This document shows positions 34,837 through 46,658 of a DNA stretch of 64,000 nt, one piece after another (within the stretch, counting starts at the first letter, position 1; each line of letters begins with the position of its first letter). The DNA comes from Pseudoduganella umbonata. Lineage in GTDB: Bacteria > Pseudomonadota > Gammaproteobacteria > Burkholderiales > Burkholderiaceae_D. The notes below the pieces were generated by a model, which saw nothing but the letters and a program-made list of their open reading frames with translations, was not told where the DNA came from and ran no database searches. The stretch covers positions 834,844 through 898,843 of the forward strand of contig NZ_JACHXS010000002.1 of assembly GCF_014192225.1 (NCBI RefSeq). The letters are read 5' to 3'. A program made the position numbers and the translations under genes.

Positions 34837-37041
34837 CTACCAGAGATACCGCGCTGTCAGCATCACTGTGCGCCGCTGCCCGTAGAAGCAGTCGCCGCGG
34901 GCGATGCAGGTGGTGATTTGCACCTTGTCGGCCAGGTTGACGGCGTTCAGCGCGAAGCGCCACGAGCCGGTCTGGTACGCGAGCAGCGCGTCGACCAGCG
35001 TGGCCGACGGCGTTTCCAGCGAATCGGTGCCGTCCCACGAGGTGCCGAGATAGCGCACGCCGGCGCCGGCCGTGAAGCCGTCGACGCCGCCGACCGAGAA
35101 GCCGCGCGACAGCCAGGCCGACACATTGTGTTTCGGGATGCCGGACACGCGCTTGCCCAGGTCGGCGCCATTGCTGCGCGACACGCGCGCGTCGGTGTAC
35201 GTGTACGCGGCGGTCCAGTCCCAGCCGCGCACGCCCCCTGCCGTTTCCAGCTCGGCACCGCGCACCTTCACCTCGCCCAGCTGCAGGCTGTTCTGCGGGT
35301 TGGCCGGATCGGTGGTCTTGCGGTTCTGGTCGCGCAGCTGGTACAGCGCCAGCGATGCTGTCACCGCGGCGGCCGGCTGCCACTTGATGCCCGCCTCCCA
35401 CTGCTTGCCGCGCTGCGGCTTGAACGGGTTGTTGTATGCATCGACGCCGCCCAGCGGCAGGAACGATTCGGCGTAGCTGACGTAGGGTGACAGGCCGCCA
35501 TCGGCCAGGTACAGCAGGCCGATGCGTTTCGTGTTGGCCTTGTCGTCGGTGCGGGAAGCGGGGCGGCCTTCGATGTCGTTCTCGGCATGGTCGCGGCGCC
35601 AGCCCAGCACGCCGACCCAGCGTTCGTCGAACTTGGCCTGTTCCTGCACGTAGAAGCCCTTCTGGTGCAGCACCGCCGTGGGCTGGTGCGCCAGGGATGC
35701 GGGCGCCGTGAAGTTTCCGTACACGGGGTTGTAGACGTCAAGCGCGGCGGCGGTGCCGCGCCCCGTGGCCTGCCGCGTTTCGGCGCGCTGCACGTCGAAG
35801 CCGGCCAGGAACGTGTGCTGCCAGCTGCCGGTAGCGAATTTCGCCTCCAGCTGCGTGTCGAACAGCAGCGTGTCGAGGGCGTTGGCCTGCTGGATCAGGT
35901 CGCGCTCGATGGTGCGGTTGTCGGCATTGAACACGGGGCGGGCCGGCCGGTTGCGCGACGGGATGGCGGTGAAGCTGGTGTAGGCGCTGCGGTAATCGAC
36001 CTCGGAGTTGCTCTTGCGGGCGTTCTGGCGCAGCACCAGGTTGTCGCTGAAGTGGTGGCTGAACTGCCAGCCGAACGATGTCTGGTCGGTCTTGTAGGCA
36101 TCCCAGCCCGGTTCGCCGGTGAAGGTGCCGGTGGGGATCTGGCCGTATTGCGACGGCAGCAGCGTGCCCTGCCACGGGAAGAAGCCGATCAGCGAGCCGC
36201 TTTCATCCTGCTGGCGCAGCGCGTGCAGCGTCAGCGACGTGTCGGCGTCCGGTGCCCACGTCAGCGACGGCATCAGCACCTTGCGGTCGTCGGCCACGTG
36301 GTCGACCTGCGAGCCGCTGTCGCGGCCGATCGCCACCACGCGCAGGCGCCACTGGCCGGCATCGTCCAGTACTTCGTTCAGGTCGACGCCGACCTGCTTG
36401 CGGTCATGGCTGCCGACCTGCACCTGCACCTCGCGGCGGCGTTCGGCCAGCGGTTTCTTCGTCACGTAGTTGACCACGCCGCCCACGCTGCCCTGGCCGT
36501 ACAGCACCGACGACGGGCCGCGCAGCACTTCCACGCGTTCCAGCATGAACGGATCGGGGCGGGTGGTGTTGTAGAAGCCGAAGTTGTACTGCAGGCCGTC
36601 CACCAGCGAGGTCGGCGAACCGCCGCGCGAGGTGATGCTGTCGCCGCGGCTGTCGAACGAGGCCGAGACCAGGCCGGCCGTGTAGTTCAGCGTCTGGCGC
36701 AGCGTTTGCGCACCCTGCAGCTGCAGCCGTTCGGCCGGGATCACGGAAATCGATTGCGGCGTCTCGATCAGCGGCGTATCGGTCTTCGTTGCCGAGCCGC
36801 TGCGCTTTGCCACGAATTCGTCCTCGGTCTTGCTGCCTTCGATCTTCACGACGGCGACCGGGGCGGCATCGGCTTCGGCCGGCGCGTCGGCCGGTGTGGC
36901 GGCATAAGCAGGGGCCCAGGCGCACAGCAGCGCGAATGTCAGCGGGTGGAATACGGGATGGAACGTGGGACGGAATGCGGGATTGAACGTGGAACGGAAT
37001 GTAAAACGACCGGCCCGTGCCGGCTGGGAGAACTGCGCCAT
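34837..37041 (-). CDS. TonB-dependent siderophore-type receptor
   Basis: 734 residues with AGGAAGG before the ATG. The plug has PQSISVIPAERLQLQGAQTL, TSRGGSPTSLVDGLQYNFGF and RVEVLRGPSSVLYGQGSVGGVVNYVTKKP, the pattern of FpvA/FhuE-type ferric-siderophore receptors. The barrel ends MLTARYLW. The leader is odd: before the hydrophobic core it has a repeated FxPxF-like tract (FRSTFNPAFRPTFHPVFHP) encoded by imperfect 12-15-bp tandem repeats. No obvious Fur box was seen upstream. It is embedded in the starch island but shows no link to it. Confidence 0.85.
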   Translation of the reverse strand: MAQFSQPARAGRFTFRSTFNPAFRPTFHPVFHPLTFALLCAWAPAYAATPADAPAEADAAPVAVVKIEGSKTEDEFVAKRSGSATKTDTPLIETPQSISVIPAERLQLQGAQTLRQTLNYTAGLVSASFDSRGDSITSRGGSPTSLVDGLQYNFGFYNTTRPDPFMLERVEVLRGPSSVLYGQGSVGGVVNYVTKKPLAERRREVQVQVGSHDRKQVGVDLNEVLDDAGQWRLRVVAIGRDSGSQVDHVADDRKVLMPSLTWAPDADTSLTLHALRQQDESGSLIGFFPWQGTLLPSQYGQIPTGTFTGEPGWDAYKTDQTSFGWQFSHHFSDNLVLRQNARKSNSEVDYRSAYTSFTAIPSRNRPARPVFNADNRTIERDLIQQANALDTLLFDTQLEAKFATGSWQHTFLAGFDVQRAETRQATGRGTAAALDVYNPVYGNFTAPASLAHQPTAVLHQKGFYVQEQAKFDERWVGVLGWRRDHAENDIEGRPASRTDDKANTKRIGLLYLADGGLSPYVSYAESFLPLGGVDAYNNPFKPQRGKQWEAGIKWQPAAAVTASLALYQLRDQNRKTTDPANPQNSLQLGEVKVRGAELETAGGVRGWDWTAAYTYTDARVSRSNGADLGKRVSGIPKHNVSAWLSRGFSVGGVDGFTAGAGVRYLGTSWDGTDSLETPSATLVDALLAYQTGSWRFALNAVNLADKVQITTCIARGDCFYGQRRTVMLTARYLW

Positions 37042-37167
37042 GAAACCCTTCCTGAGTGATGGAATGTGGTTGCTGGCTGGCGTCGGCTGGCTGCTTTAAT
37101 TGTTGAGTGGAATGGTCAAGTATAGCGTCCGGGTGTCAAAAGGACAAGGTTGGTGGCGAGGGGAGAA

Positions 37168-37213
37168 CCGGTGTCCGACACCATTTTTCGCCGAAAAATG
37201 ATGTCCGACACCA
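37168..37213. repeat. Palindromic repeat with GGTGTCCGACACC core
   Basis: CCGGTGTCCGACACCATTTTTCG and its near-reverse complement CGAAAAATGATGTCCGACACC form a hairpin of about 20 bp per arm, between the siderophore receptor start and the M2 peptidase stop. Same family as 34708-34832. Confidence 0.7.
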
Positions 37214-37237
37214 CGCGCTGCCGCCGGGTGGCGAGTA

Positions 37238-39151
37238 TTACCCCTTCTGCTGCGCCGCCAGCAGCCGGTTCTGCTCGTCGAGCCAGGCCTTCAGCGGCGC
37301 GAAGTATTCGAGCAGGGCGCCGCCGTCGATGCGGTCTTCGCCGCTGATGGCCTTCAGCGCTTCGGGCCATGGCTTGCTGGCGCCCATTTCCAGCATCGCG
37401 CGCAGCTTCCTGCCGGCCTTCTCGTTGCCGTAGATCGAGCATGCGTGCAGCGGGCCTTCATGGCCGGCTTCGCGGCACAGCGCGCGGTGGAACTGGAACT
37501 GCAGCAGGTGGGCCAGGAAGTAGCGGGCGTAGGGCACGTCGGCCGGCACGTGGTACTTGGCGCCGGCGTCGAAGCCGCCCGGCAGTGCGGGCACGGGGCG
37601 CCCGATGCCCATGTATTGCTCGCGCAGCTGCCACCAGCTGCGGTCGTAGTCGGCCGGCGGCGTGGTTCCGGCGTAGACGTCCCAGCGCCAGCGGTCCACC
37701 ATGTAAGCCCATGGCAGCACGGCCACTTTCGACAGCGCGCGGCGCAGCAGATCGCCGATGTCCGCCTTCGGATCCGGGTCGTCGTTCATCAGCCCGATGC
37801 GCTTCAGGTAGGCCGGCGTGATCGACAGCGCGACGGTGTCGCCGATCGCCTCGTGGAAGCCGTCGTTGGCGCCGTTGCGGAACAGCGCCGGCTGGTCCTG
37901 GTAGGCCAGGAAGTAGTAGACGTGCCCCAGTTCGTGGTGGATCACCGCGAAGTCCTCGGCCGTGGGATTGATGCACATCTTGATGCGCACGTCGTCCTGC
38001 CCGTCGATCGTCCATGCCGACGCGTGGCACACCACGTCGCGGTCGCGCGGCTTGGCCAGCAGCGAGCGCTCCCAGAACGTGGCGGGCAGCTTCGGCATGC
38101 CCAGCGAAGTGTAGAAGCGCTCGGCATATTCGGTCATCTGCTTCGGCGTGGTCTTGCGCCGCTCCAGCGCCTTCGTCAGGTCGAAGCTTGCGGCGCCGGA
38201 CTTCGGCTGCAGCAGCGGGTAGATGTTGTCCCACGTCTGGCTCCACATGTTGCCGAACAGGTGGGCGGGGATCGGCCCGGTCAGCGGCACCACGCCGGCG
38301 CCGTAGGTGGCGCGCAGCCGGTAGCGCGTGTACTCGTGCAGCGCTTCGTACAGCGGTTTGACCTGCAGCCACAGGCGCTCCATCTCGAACGCGAATTCGT
38401 CGGCCGGCATGTCGTAGCCGGAGCGCCACAGTGCACCGGTGTCCGCATAGCCCATTTCGCGCGCGCCCTTGTTCGACAGCTGCACGAAGTCGGCATAGCG
38501 GTCCCGGTATGCGGGCGCCTGGGCATGCCAGCCGGACCAGGCATCGAGCAGTTTCGCGGGATCGCGGCTGGTGGCCAGGATTTTTTCCAGCTCGCCCAGT
38601 GGCATGCAAGGGCGTCCGCCGGCGGGACAGTACTTCGCCTTGCCGTAGGCGCCGGTCAGTGCGGCGCGCGCGGCGGCGTAGGCTGCGCGCTCCTTCGGAT
38701 CGGACAACATCAGTGTCAGCTGCAGGAGCTTCAGCTTGCGCGCATCGGTATTGCTCAGCGAGCCCGCGAGATCGCGCCCGCCGTAGCGGCGTGCCGCCAG
38801 CGCGGCCTGGCCGGCGGCATCGAGCTGCAGCTCGCCGAAGTAGGCGGCGATGGCTTCGGTATCGCCGGTGATGAAGTTCGCGGCCACCCAGTCGGCGCGG
38901 GCCTGGTCGGCATTGAGCCTGTCGAACTTCGCTTCGGTCTGCGCCAGGAAGCGCTTGGCGTCGGCAAGCGACGGCCCGGCGGGCGCCCTGGCCGCGGCCT
39001 TCCCCTTGGCCGCAACCCTGGCGCCGGCCTTTGCCTTGTCCCCGGCCTTCGCCTGCGCCTGCCTGTTCGATTGCGCGCCTGCCGTGCCCGCGCCCAGCGC
39101 GAGCAGCACGGCTATCGGCACCAGCGCCCGCCCCAGCGGCTTCGTGTCCAT
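37238..39151 (-). CDS. M2-family zinc dipeptidase (ACE-like), exported
   Basis: 637 residues from 39151 with GGAGG 4 bp before the ATG. The signal is [17 protein letters not shown], then a Lys/Ala-rich linker, then the peptidase domain. The zinc motif is HHELGH followed by [12 protein letters not shown] supplying the third ligand (Glu), as in angiotensin-converting enzymes and bacterial M2 peptidases. It removes C-terminal dipeptides in the periplasm. Other family blocks: [42 protein letters not shown]. It is divergent from the GH31 gene. A POT peptide carrier at 51.6 kb could import the products. Confidence 0.9.
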   Translation of the reverse strand: MDTKPLGRALVPIAVLLALGAGTAGAQSNRQAQAKAGDKAKAGARVAAKGKAAARAPAGPSLADAKRFLAQTEAKFDRLNADQARADWVAANFITGDTEAIAAYFGELQLDAAGQAALAARRYGGRDLAGSLSNTDARKLKLLQLTLMLSDPKERAAYAAARAALTGAYGKAKYCPAGGRPCMPLGELEKILATSRDPAKLLDAWSGWHAQAPAYRDRYADFVQLSNKGAREMGYADTGALWRSGYDMPADEFAFEMERLWLQVKPLYEALHEYTRYRLRATYGAGVVPLTGPIPAHLFGNMWSQTWDNIYPLLQPKSGAASFDLTKALERRKTTPKQMTEYAERFYTSLGMPKLPATFWERSLLAKPRDRDVVCHASAWTIDGQDDVRIKMCINPTAEDFAVIHHELGHVYYFLAYQDQPALFRNGANDGFHEAIGDTVALSITPAYLKRIGLMNDDPDPKADIGDLLRRALSKVAVLPWAYMVDRWRWDVYAGTTPPADYDRSWWQLREQYMGIGRPVPALPGGFDAGAKYHVPADVPYARYFLAHLLQFQFHRALCREAGHEGPLHACSIYGNEKAGRKLRAMLEMGASKPWPEALKAISGEDRIDGGALLEYFAPLKAWLDEQNRLLAAQQKG

Positions 39152-39259
39152 CGTTCCTCCGATCGCGTGAATGAGGTGCCCAATATAGCGCAAGCGGACT
39201 TGTTTTCATGTCGCTGTTTTGTCATGCTCTCGGCTCTTCTCCCATTCCCATCGGCCCCC

Positions 39260-41644
39260 ATGAAAACCATCACGACCGCTGCGCTTGCGCTCACCTTCGC
39301 CAGTCAATTTGCCGTTGCGCAGAACGCCGCCCGGCATGTGGAAAGCTGGACCGTGAAGGATGGCGCGCTGCACATCGTCACCAACGACGGTCGTTACCGG
39401 ATCAGGGCGTATTCGGCGTCGATCGTCGAGACCACGTTCGTTCCGGACGGCGAGCGGTACGATGCGCGCTCGCACGCCGTGGTGCTGCCGCCGGCCGGCG
39501 CGCAGCCGGCGGTGAAGGAGGCCAATGGCCGCATCGAGTTCGCCACGCCGGGGATCGCGGTGACCATCGAGCGCCGCCCATTGCGCATCGCCTACACGTA
39601 CAAGGGCCAGCCGCTGGTGGCGGAAAAGCTGGGCTACACGAAGAAGAACGGCATGGCGGCGCTGGAGTTCGCGCTCGACGCCGACGAGGCGCTGTACGGC
39701 GCCGGTGCGCGCGCCGTGGGCATGAATCGCCGCGGCCACCGCTTCCAGCTGTACAACAAGGCGCACTACGGCTACGGCAACCGCTCGGAACTGCTGAACT
39801 TCACGATTCCCGTCGCGCTGTCGTCGAAAAAATATGCGCTGCACTTCGATAACCCGCAGGCCGGCTGGCTCGATTTCGACAGCCGCAGGGATGGCACACT
39901 GTCGTATGAAACGATCGGCGGGCGCAAGACCTACCAGGTGATCGCCGGCGACGCCTGGGCCGACGTGATGGCCGGCTATACGAGCCTGACGGGCCGGCAG
40001 CCGCTGCCGCCGCGCTGGACCTTCGGCAATTTCGCCAGCCGCTTCGGCTACCACGACGAGAAGGAGGTACGCGCCGTCGTCGACCGCTTCATCGACGAGA
40101 AGATTCCGCTCGACGCGGTGGTGCTGGACCTGTACTGGTTCGGCAAGGAGGTCAAGGGCACGATGGGCAACCTGGCGTGGGACAAGGACAATTTCCCGGA
40201 CCCGCAGCGCATGCTGCGCGACCTGAAGGCAAAGGGCGTGAACACGGTGGTGATCACCGAGCCGTTCGTGCTGACCACGTCGGGCCGCTGGCAGGAAGCG
40301 GTGGATGCGAAGGCGCTGGCCACGACGAAGGAAGGCGCGCCCTATACCTATGACTTCTTCTTCGGGAACACCGGCCTGGTCGACATCTTCAGCCCGCAGG
40401 GCAAGGACTGGTTCTGGAGCATCTACAAGGGCCTGAAGGAGCAGGGCGTGGCCGGCTGGTGGGGCGACCTGGGCGAACCGGAGCTGCATCCGGCGGCGCT
40501 GCAGCACGCCACCGGTTCGGCGGACGAGGTGCACAACATCTATGGCCACGACTGGGCGCGGCTGATCGCCGAAGGCTATGCGAAGGACTTCCCGGACGAG
40601 CGCCCGTTCATCCTGATGCGGGCCGGCTACTCGGGTTCGCAGCGGTTCGGCATGATCCCCTGGTCGGGCGACGTGTCGCGCAGCTGGGGCGGATTGCAGT
40701 CGCAGATGGAAATCGCGCTGCAGATGGGCATGCAGGGCATGGCGTACATGCACTCGGACCTGGGCGGCTTCGCCGGCCCGGTGCTGGACGACGAGCTCTA
40801 TGTGCGCTGGCTGCAGTACGGTGTGTTCCAGCCGGTGTTCCGGCCGCACGCGCAGGAAGAGGTGCCGGCCGAACCGGTGTACCGCGCGCCGCGCGCGAAA
40901 CAGCTGGCGGCCGAGGCGATCCGGCTGCGCTATGCGCTGCTGCCGTACCACTACACGATGGCGTTCGAGAACAGCAGCACCGGCATGCCGCTGATGCGCC
41001 CTGTGCTGTTCGAAGATACGCTGAACGATGCCGGCACGCTCGCGTCGACCTACCTGTGGGGCGGCAGCTTCCTGGTCGCGCCGGTCACCGAGCCGGGCGC
41101 GCAGCGCAAGGAAGTGTACTTCCCGACCAAGGGCAGCACCTGGTTCGATTTCCATACCGGCGAGCGCCACCAGGGCGGCATCCTGGAAACGGTGCCCGTG
41201 ACGGCGGAGCGCATTCCCGTCTACGTGCGCGCCGGCGCGTTTGTGCCGATGGCGCCCGCGGTGCAGTCGACCAGGGACTACACGTCCCGCAGCATCGACC
41301 TGCATTACTGGCACGATGCCGGCGTGACGGCATCGTCGGGCATGCTGTACGACGACGACGGCGCGACCGCCGATGCGTACGGCAAGGGCAAGTACGAGAT
41401 CGCCCGCTTTACCGCGGCCGCGCAGCCCGGCACGCTCGACATCGGCATCGCCACCGAGGCGGGCCGCGCCGCGGCGCCGGTAGTGCGCACTTACACGCTG
41501 CATGTCCACGGCATCGCGAAACCAAAGCGCGTCCTGCTCGACGGGCGCGCGCTGGCGTTCACGTGGGATGCGAAAACGCGCGTGGCGAAAGCCGTGCTGC
41601 CGGCCCGTGCAAAGCTGGCGGCGAAGGTTTCCGTACAGCTGTAA
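39260..41644 (+). CDS. GH31 alpha-glucosidase, exported
   Basis: 794 residues. The start at 39260 begins a signal peptide (MKTITTAALALTFASQFAVAQ); the same frame stays open far upstream, but that part is antisense to the M2 peptidase and is not coding. The GH31 barrel contains LDAVVLDLYWFGKE, nucleophile Asp403 in GWWGDLGEPE, and acid/base Asp471 in WSGDVSRSWGG, with MHSDLGGFAG further on. C-terminal beta domains end with a DUF5110-like region. It should release glucose from non-reducing ends of maltodextrins in the periplasm. The next gene, after a 245-bp gap with repeats and a HexR-like site, is the sugar carrier. Confidence 0.92.
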   Translation: MKTITTAALALTFASQFAVAQNAARHVESWTVKDGALHIVTNDGRYRIRAYSASIVETTFVPDGERYDARSHAVVLPPAGAQPAVKEANGRIEFATPGIAVTIERRPLRIAYTYKGQPLVAEKLGYTKKNGMAALEFALDADEALYGAGARAVGMNRRGHRFQLYNKAHYGYGNRSELLNFTIPVALSSKKYALHFDNPQAGWLDFDSRRDGTLSYETIGGRKTYQVIAGDAWADVMAGYTSLTGRQPLPPRWTFGNFASRFGYHDEKEVRAVVDRFIDEKIPLDAVVLDLYWFGKEVKGTMGNLAWDKDNFPDPQRMLRDLKAKGVNTVVITEPFVLTTSGRWQEAVDAKALATTKEGAPYTYDFFFGNTGLVDIFSPQGKDWFWSIYKGLKEQGVAGWWGDLGEPELHPAALQHATGSADEVHNIYGHDWARLIAEGYAKDFPDERPFILMRAGYSGSQRFGMIPWSGDVSRSWGGLQSQMEIALQMGMQGMAYMHSDLGGFAGPVLDDELYVRWLQYGVFQPVFRPHAQEEVPAEPVYRAPRAKQLAAEAIRLRYALLPYHYTMAFENSSTGMPLMRPVLFEDTLNDAGTLASTYLWGGSFLVAPVTEPGAQRKEVYFPTKGSTWFDFHTGERHQGGILETVPVTAERIPVYVRAGAFVPMAPAVQSTRDYTSRSIDLHYWHDAGVTASSGMLYDDDGATADAYGKGKYEIARFTAAAQPGTLDIGIATEAGRAAAPVVRTYTLHVHGIAKPKRVLLDGRALAFTWDAKTRVAKAVLPARAKLAAKVSVQL

Positions 41645-41672
41645 AGCGACCGGCACTCGGAAAGTTGCCCGG

Positions 41673-41767
41673 AAAATGGGGACGTACCCCATTTTTCGAG
41701 AAACAAAATAGGGACGGACCCTGTTTTTGAGGAAATTTCTCAGAAAACAGGGTCCGTCCCTAATTTT
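41673..41767. repeat. Two palindromic GGGAC repeats after the GH31 gene
   Basis: First: AAAATGGGG-ACGTA-CCCCATTTT (41673-41695). Second: a long near-perfect hairpin whose arms contain AGGGACGGACCCTGTTTT and AAAACAGGGTCCGTCCCT (41705-41767). They probably also end GH31 transcription. Same repeat family as 34708 and 63612. Confidence 0.75.
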
Positions 41768-41768
41768 C

Positions 41769-41783
41769 TGTTGTTTGACTACA
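41769..41783. promoter_or_regulatory. HexR-like operator upstream of the sugar carrier
   Basis: TGTTGT-TTG-ACTACA differs from the perfect TGTAGT/ACTACA palindrome at one position and lies 107 bp before the carrier start. Confidence 0.5.
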
Positions 41784-41889
41784 ATTGGAATGAAATCGGC
41801 TTATCCGAAGGCTGTTTGCGCATTGACTGGCACTTCTCTGCATGTTATTTTGCTACAAATAGGATAGCGCATAACATCGGAGACCGCGG

Positions 41890-43215
41890 ATGCATTCTTC
41901 TTCCACCAAGCCCCGGCTGTCGTTCTGGCAGCTATGGAACATGAGCTTCGGCTTTTTCGGCATCCAGTTCGGCTTTGCGCTGCAAAACGCGAACACCAGC
42001 CGGATCTTTTCCACGCTGGGGGCGAACCCCGATGAACTGCCGCTGCTGTGGCTGGCGGCGCCGGCCACCGGCCTGCTGGTGCAGCCCATCATCGGCTACC
42101 TGTCCGACAATACCTGGCACCCGAAATGGGGCCGCCGCAGGCCGTTCTTCTTCTTCGGTGCCGTGTTCGCATCGCTGGCGCTGTTCCTGATGCCGAACTC
42201 GCAGGCGCTGTGGATGGCGGCCGTCGTGCTGTGGATGATGGATGCGGCGATCAACGTATCGATGGAGCCGTTCCGCGCGTTTGTCGGCGACAAGCTCGAC
42301 GAGTCGCAGCAGACGGCCGGCTTCGCGATGCAGACGTTCTTCATCGGCTGCGGCGCCGTCATCGCCTCGCTGCTGCCGACCATCTTCACCGACTACCTCG
42401 GCATCAGCAACGTCGCCGCCGCCGGTGTCATTCCCGACTCGGTCCGCTATTCCTTCTATGCGGGTGGCACGGTGTACCTGCTGGCCGTGCTGTGGACCGT
42501 GTTCACCGCCGACGAACTGCCGCCGGAAAACATGGAGGAATTCCAGCGCGAGCGCAGCATGGCCAAGGGCCTGGGCCATGCGCTGGCCGAGATTCTCGGC
42601 GGCTTCGGCCGCATGCCGAAGACCATGGTGCAACTGGCGTACGTGTCGTTCTTCACGTGGGTCGGCCTGTACACGATGTGGATCTACACCACGGCTTCCG
42701 TGGCCGAGAACGTGTTCGGCACGGCCGATGCCACGTCGGCTGCCTACCAGGCCGCCGGCAACTGGGTCGGCATCATGTTCGCCGTGTACTCGGGCGTCTC
42801 CGCGCTGGCAGCGTTCATCCTGCCGGTGCTGGCCCGCCTCACCAGCCGCAAGGCGGTGCACATGGCCTGCCTCGCCATCGGCGGCGTCTCGCTGGCCAGC
42901 GTGTTCCAGATCCACGACAAGCAGATGCTGATGCTGCCGATGATCGGCGTGGGCCTTGCCTGGGCCAGCATCCTGACGATGCCGTACGCGATCCTGGCGG
43001 GCTCGCTGCCGGCCAAGCGGATGGGCTACTACATGGGCCTCTTCAATTTCTTCGTGGTGATCCCGCAGATCATCGCCGGCGTGGTGCTGGGTTTCGTGAT
43101 CCGCCATATGTTCGACGGCCATGCGGCCAAGACGCTGGTGCTGGGCGGCGCATCCTTGCTGATCGCCGCCGTGCTGACCGTTTTCGTGACGGACAGCGTG
43201 CGGCGCCCGAAGTAA
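41890..43215 (+). CDS. MFS sugar symporter (maltose/sucrose type)
   Basis: 441 residues with 12 predicted membrane helices. The N-terminus SFWQLWNMSFGFFGIQFGFALQNANTSRIF and the loop GYLSDNTWHPKWGRRRPFF match the SLC45/sucrose-maltose proton-symporter branch common in proteobacterial maltodextrin loci. It should carry maltose or short maltodextrins from periplasm to cytoplasm. It begins a plus-strand run with phosphoglucomutase and alpha-amylase, and a HexR-like site lies upstream. No close ribosome site is striking (CGGAGACCGCGG). Confidence 0.87.
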   Translation: MHSSSTKPRLSFWQLWNMSFGFFGIQFGFALQNANTSRIFSTLGANPDELPLLWLAAPATGLLVQPIIGYLSDNTWHPKWGRRRPFFFFGAVFASLALFLMPNSQALWMAAVVLWMMDAAINVSMEPFRAFVGDKLDESQQTAGFAMQTFFIGCGAVIASLLPTIFTDYLGISNVAAAGVIPDSVRYSFYAGGTVYLLAVLWTVFTADELPPENMEEFQRERSMAKGLGHALAEILGGFGRMPKTMVQLAYVSFFTWVGLYTMWIYTTASVAENVFGTADATSAAYQAAGNWVGIMFAVYSGVSALAAFILPVLARLTSRKAVHMACLAIGGVSLASVFQIHDKQMLMLPMIGVGLAWASILTMPYAILAGSLPAKRMGYYMGLFNFFVVIPQIIAGVVLGFVIRHMFDGHAAKTLVLGGASLLIAAVLTVFVTDSVRRPK

Positions 43216-43318
43216 GCGACAACCTGTAAGCGTCAACCTGTAGGCGGCCCGATCAGGCATGATCCGCGCGCCATCGCGTACTGGATCGCGGTAGGCTGGG
43301 ATGTTAATCTTCAGGTAA

Positions 43319-44968
<1,650 letters not shown>

Positions 44969-44987
44969 CCCACTCCCGAAAGGTCGC

Positions 44988-46655
44988 ATGAAGCTCACAT
45001 CCATCGCATTGTCCATCCTGTTGGCCGCCTCCGGCACGTCCGCACTGGCGGCGCCGCCAAAGCCAATGCCGTTCATGTGGGAGAACGCGACCGTCTACTT
45101 CCTGCTCACCGACCGCTTCGCCAACGGCGACCGGTCGAACGACCTGGCATACGGCCGCAAGGCCGATGCCGCGCCGCTGCGGGGTTACCTGGGCGGCGAC
45201 CTGAAAGGGCTCACGGCAAAGGTGAAGGAGGGCTATTTCGACAGCATCGGCGTCAATGCGATCTGGCTGACGCCGCCCGTGGAGCAGATCCATGCCGGCA
45301 CCGACGAAGGCACCGGCAAGTCCTACGGCTTCCATGGCTACTGGGCGCGCGACTTCACCGCCGTCGACGCCAACCTGGGTACCGAGCAGGATTTCCGCGA
45401 CTTCGTCGATGCGGCCCATGCGCACGGCATCCGCGTGCTGCTGGACGTGGTGATGAACCACACCGGCCCGGTGACGGAAGCGGACCCGGTGTGGCCGGCG
45501 GAGTGGGTGCGCACGTCGCCCACCTGCGCACACAAGGACGCACCGACGACAATTTCATGCACGCTGGTGGCGAACCTGCCCGACGTGCGCACCGAAAGCG
45601 ATACGCCGGTCGCGCTGCCGCCGGCACTGGCCGAGAAATGGAAGAAGGAAGGACGCTACGAGCGCGAAGTGAAGGAGCTCGACGACTTCTTCGCCCGTAC
45701 CGGCTATCCGCGCGCGCCGCGCTACTACCTGATGAAGTGGCACGCCGACTGGGTCCGCAAGTACGGCATCGACGGCTACCGGGCTGACACCGTCAAGCAT
45801 ACCGAGGCTGGCGTGTGGAAGGAGCTGCGCACGGTGACCGAAGCGGCGCACGATGAATGGAAGAAGGCCAACCCGGGCAAGGTGCTGGGCGACGGCAAGT
45901 TCTTCACCGTGGCCGAGGTTTACAACTATTCGATCGGTCACGGCCGCGAGTTCGACATGGGCGGCGGTGTCAAGACCGACTTCTACGCCAACGGCTTCGA
46001 CAGCCTGATCAACTTCAGCCTGCCGACCGATGCCAAGGGCGACTACGAAAGCGTGTTCGCGAAGTTCGATGCGCAGCTGCGCGGCCCGCTGCGGGGCAAG
46101 TCGGTACTGAACTACCTCGATTCGCACGACGATGGCAACCCGTTCGATCCGGCACGCGCGAAGCCGTTCGAATCGGCCAACAAGCTGCTGCTGGCGCCGG
46201 GCGCCGCGCAGATCTATTACGGCGACGAGACCGCGCGGCGCGTCGACATCGCCGAAGCGGTGGGCGACGCCAAGCTGCGCTCCCTGATGAACTGGGACGA
46301 CCTGGCGAACAACGCCCAGCGCGACGGCTACCGTGTCGCTGACGTGCGTACCCACTGGGCCAAGCTGGGCCAATTCCGGCGCGCCCACGTGTCGATCGGC
46401 GCAGGTACGCATGCCAGGCTGGCCGACGCGCCGTACACCTTCTCGCGCAGCCATGACGGTAGCGGCCTGGCCGACAAGGTCGTGGTCGCGCTGGACGTCC
46501 CGGTCGGCAAGCCGGTCGCCATCAAGGTCGGCGGCATCTTCGCCAACGGCAGCAAGGTGCGTGACGCCTACGCCGGCGCCACCTATACCGTCACCAACGG
46601 CACGGTGCGCACGAACGGCAAGTTCAACACCGTACTGCTCGAATCGGCCCGCTGA
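44988..46655 (+). CDS. GH13 alpha-amylase, exported
   Basis: 555 residues with signal MKLTSIALSILLAASGTSALA. The catalytic triad is Asp267 (GYRADTVKH), Glu310 (FTVAEVYNY) and Asp381 (LDSHDDGN); region I is DVVMNHTG. A C-terminal beta-sandwich follows. It should cleave alpha-1,4 bonds in starch fragments in the periplasm or outside. Pgm is 19 bp upstream, an unusual pairing of cytoplasmic and exported steps in one transcript. Confidence 0.9.
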   Translation: MKLTSIALSILLAASGTSALAAPPKPMPFMWENATVYFLLTDRFANGDRSNDLAYGRKADAAPLRGYLGGDLKGLTAKVKEGYFDSIGVNAIWLTPPVEQIHAGTDEGTGKSYGFHGYWARDFTAVDANLGTEQDFRDFVDAAHAHGIRVLLDVVMNHTGPVTEADPVWPAEWVRTSPTCAHKDAPTTISCTLVANLPDVRTESDTPVALPPALAEKWKKEGRYEREVKELDDFFARTGYPRAPRYYLMKWHADWVRKYGIDGYRADTVKHTEAGVWKELRTVTEAAHDEWKKANPGKVLGDGKFFTVAEVYNYSIGHGREFDMGGGVKTDFYANGFDSLINFSLPTDAKGDYESVFAKFDAQLRGPLRGKSVLNYLDSHDDGNPFDPARAKPFESANKLLLAPGAAQIYYGDETARRVDIAEAVGDAKLRSLMNWDDLANNAQRDGYRVADVRTHWAKLGQFRRAHVSIGAGTHARLADAPYTFSRSHDGSGLADKVVVALDVPVGKPVAIKVGGIFANGSKVRDAYAGATYTVTNGTVRTNGKFNTVLLESAR

Positions 46656-46658
46656 AAA

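Noticed and set aside
37445..39259. Upstream extension of the GH31 reading frame
   Set aside because: It is antisense to the M2 dipeptidase, which has the zinc motif. The GH31 signal peptide begins at 39260.
43213..43245. Short direct repeat GCG(A/T)CAACCTGTA after the sugar carrier
   Set aside because: Two copies only, no symmetry and no relation to a known site; probably local slippage.
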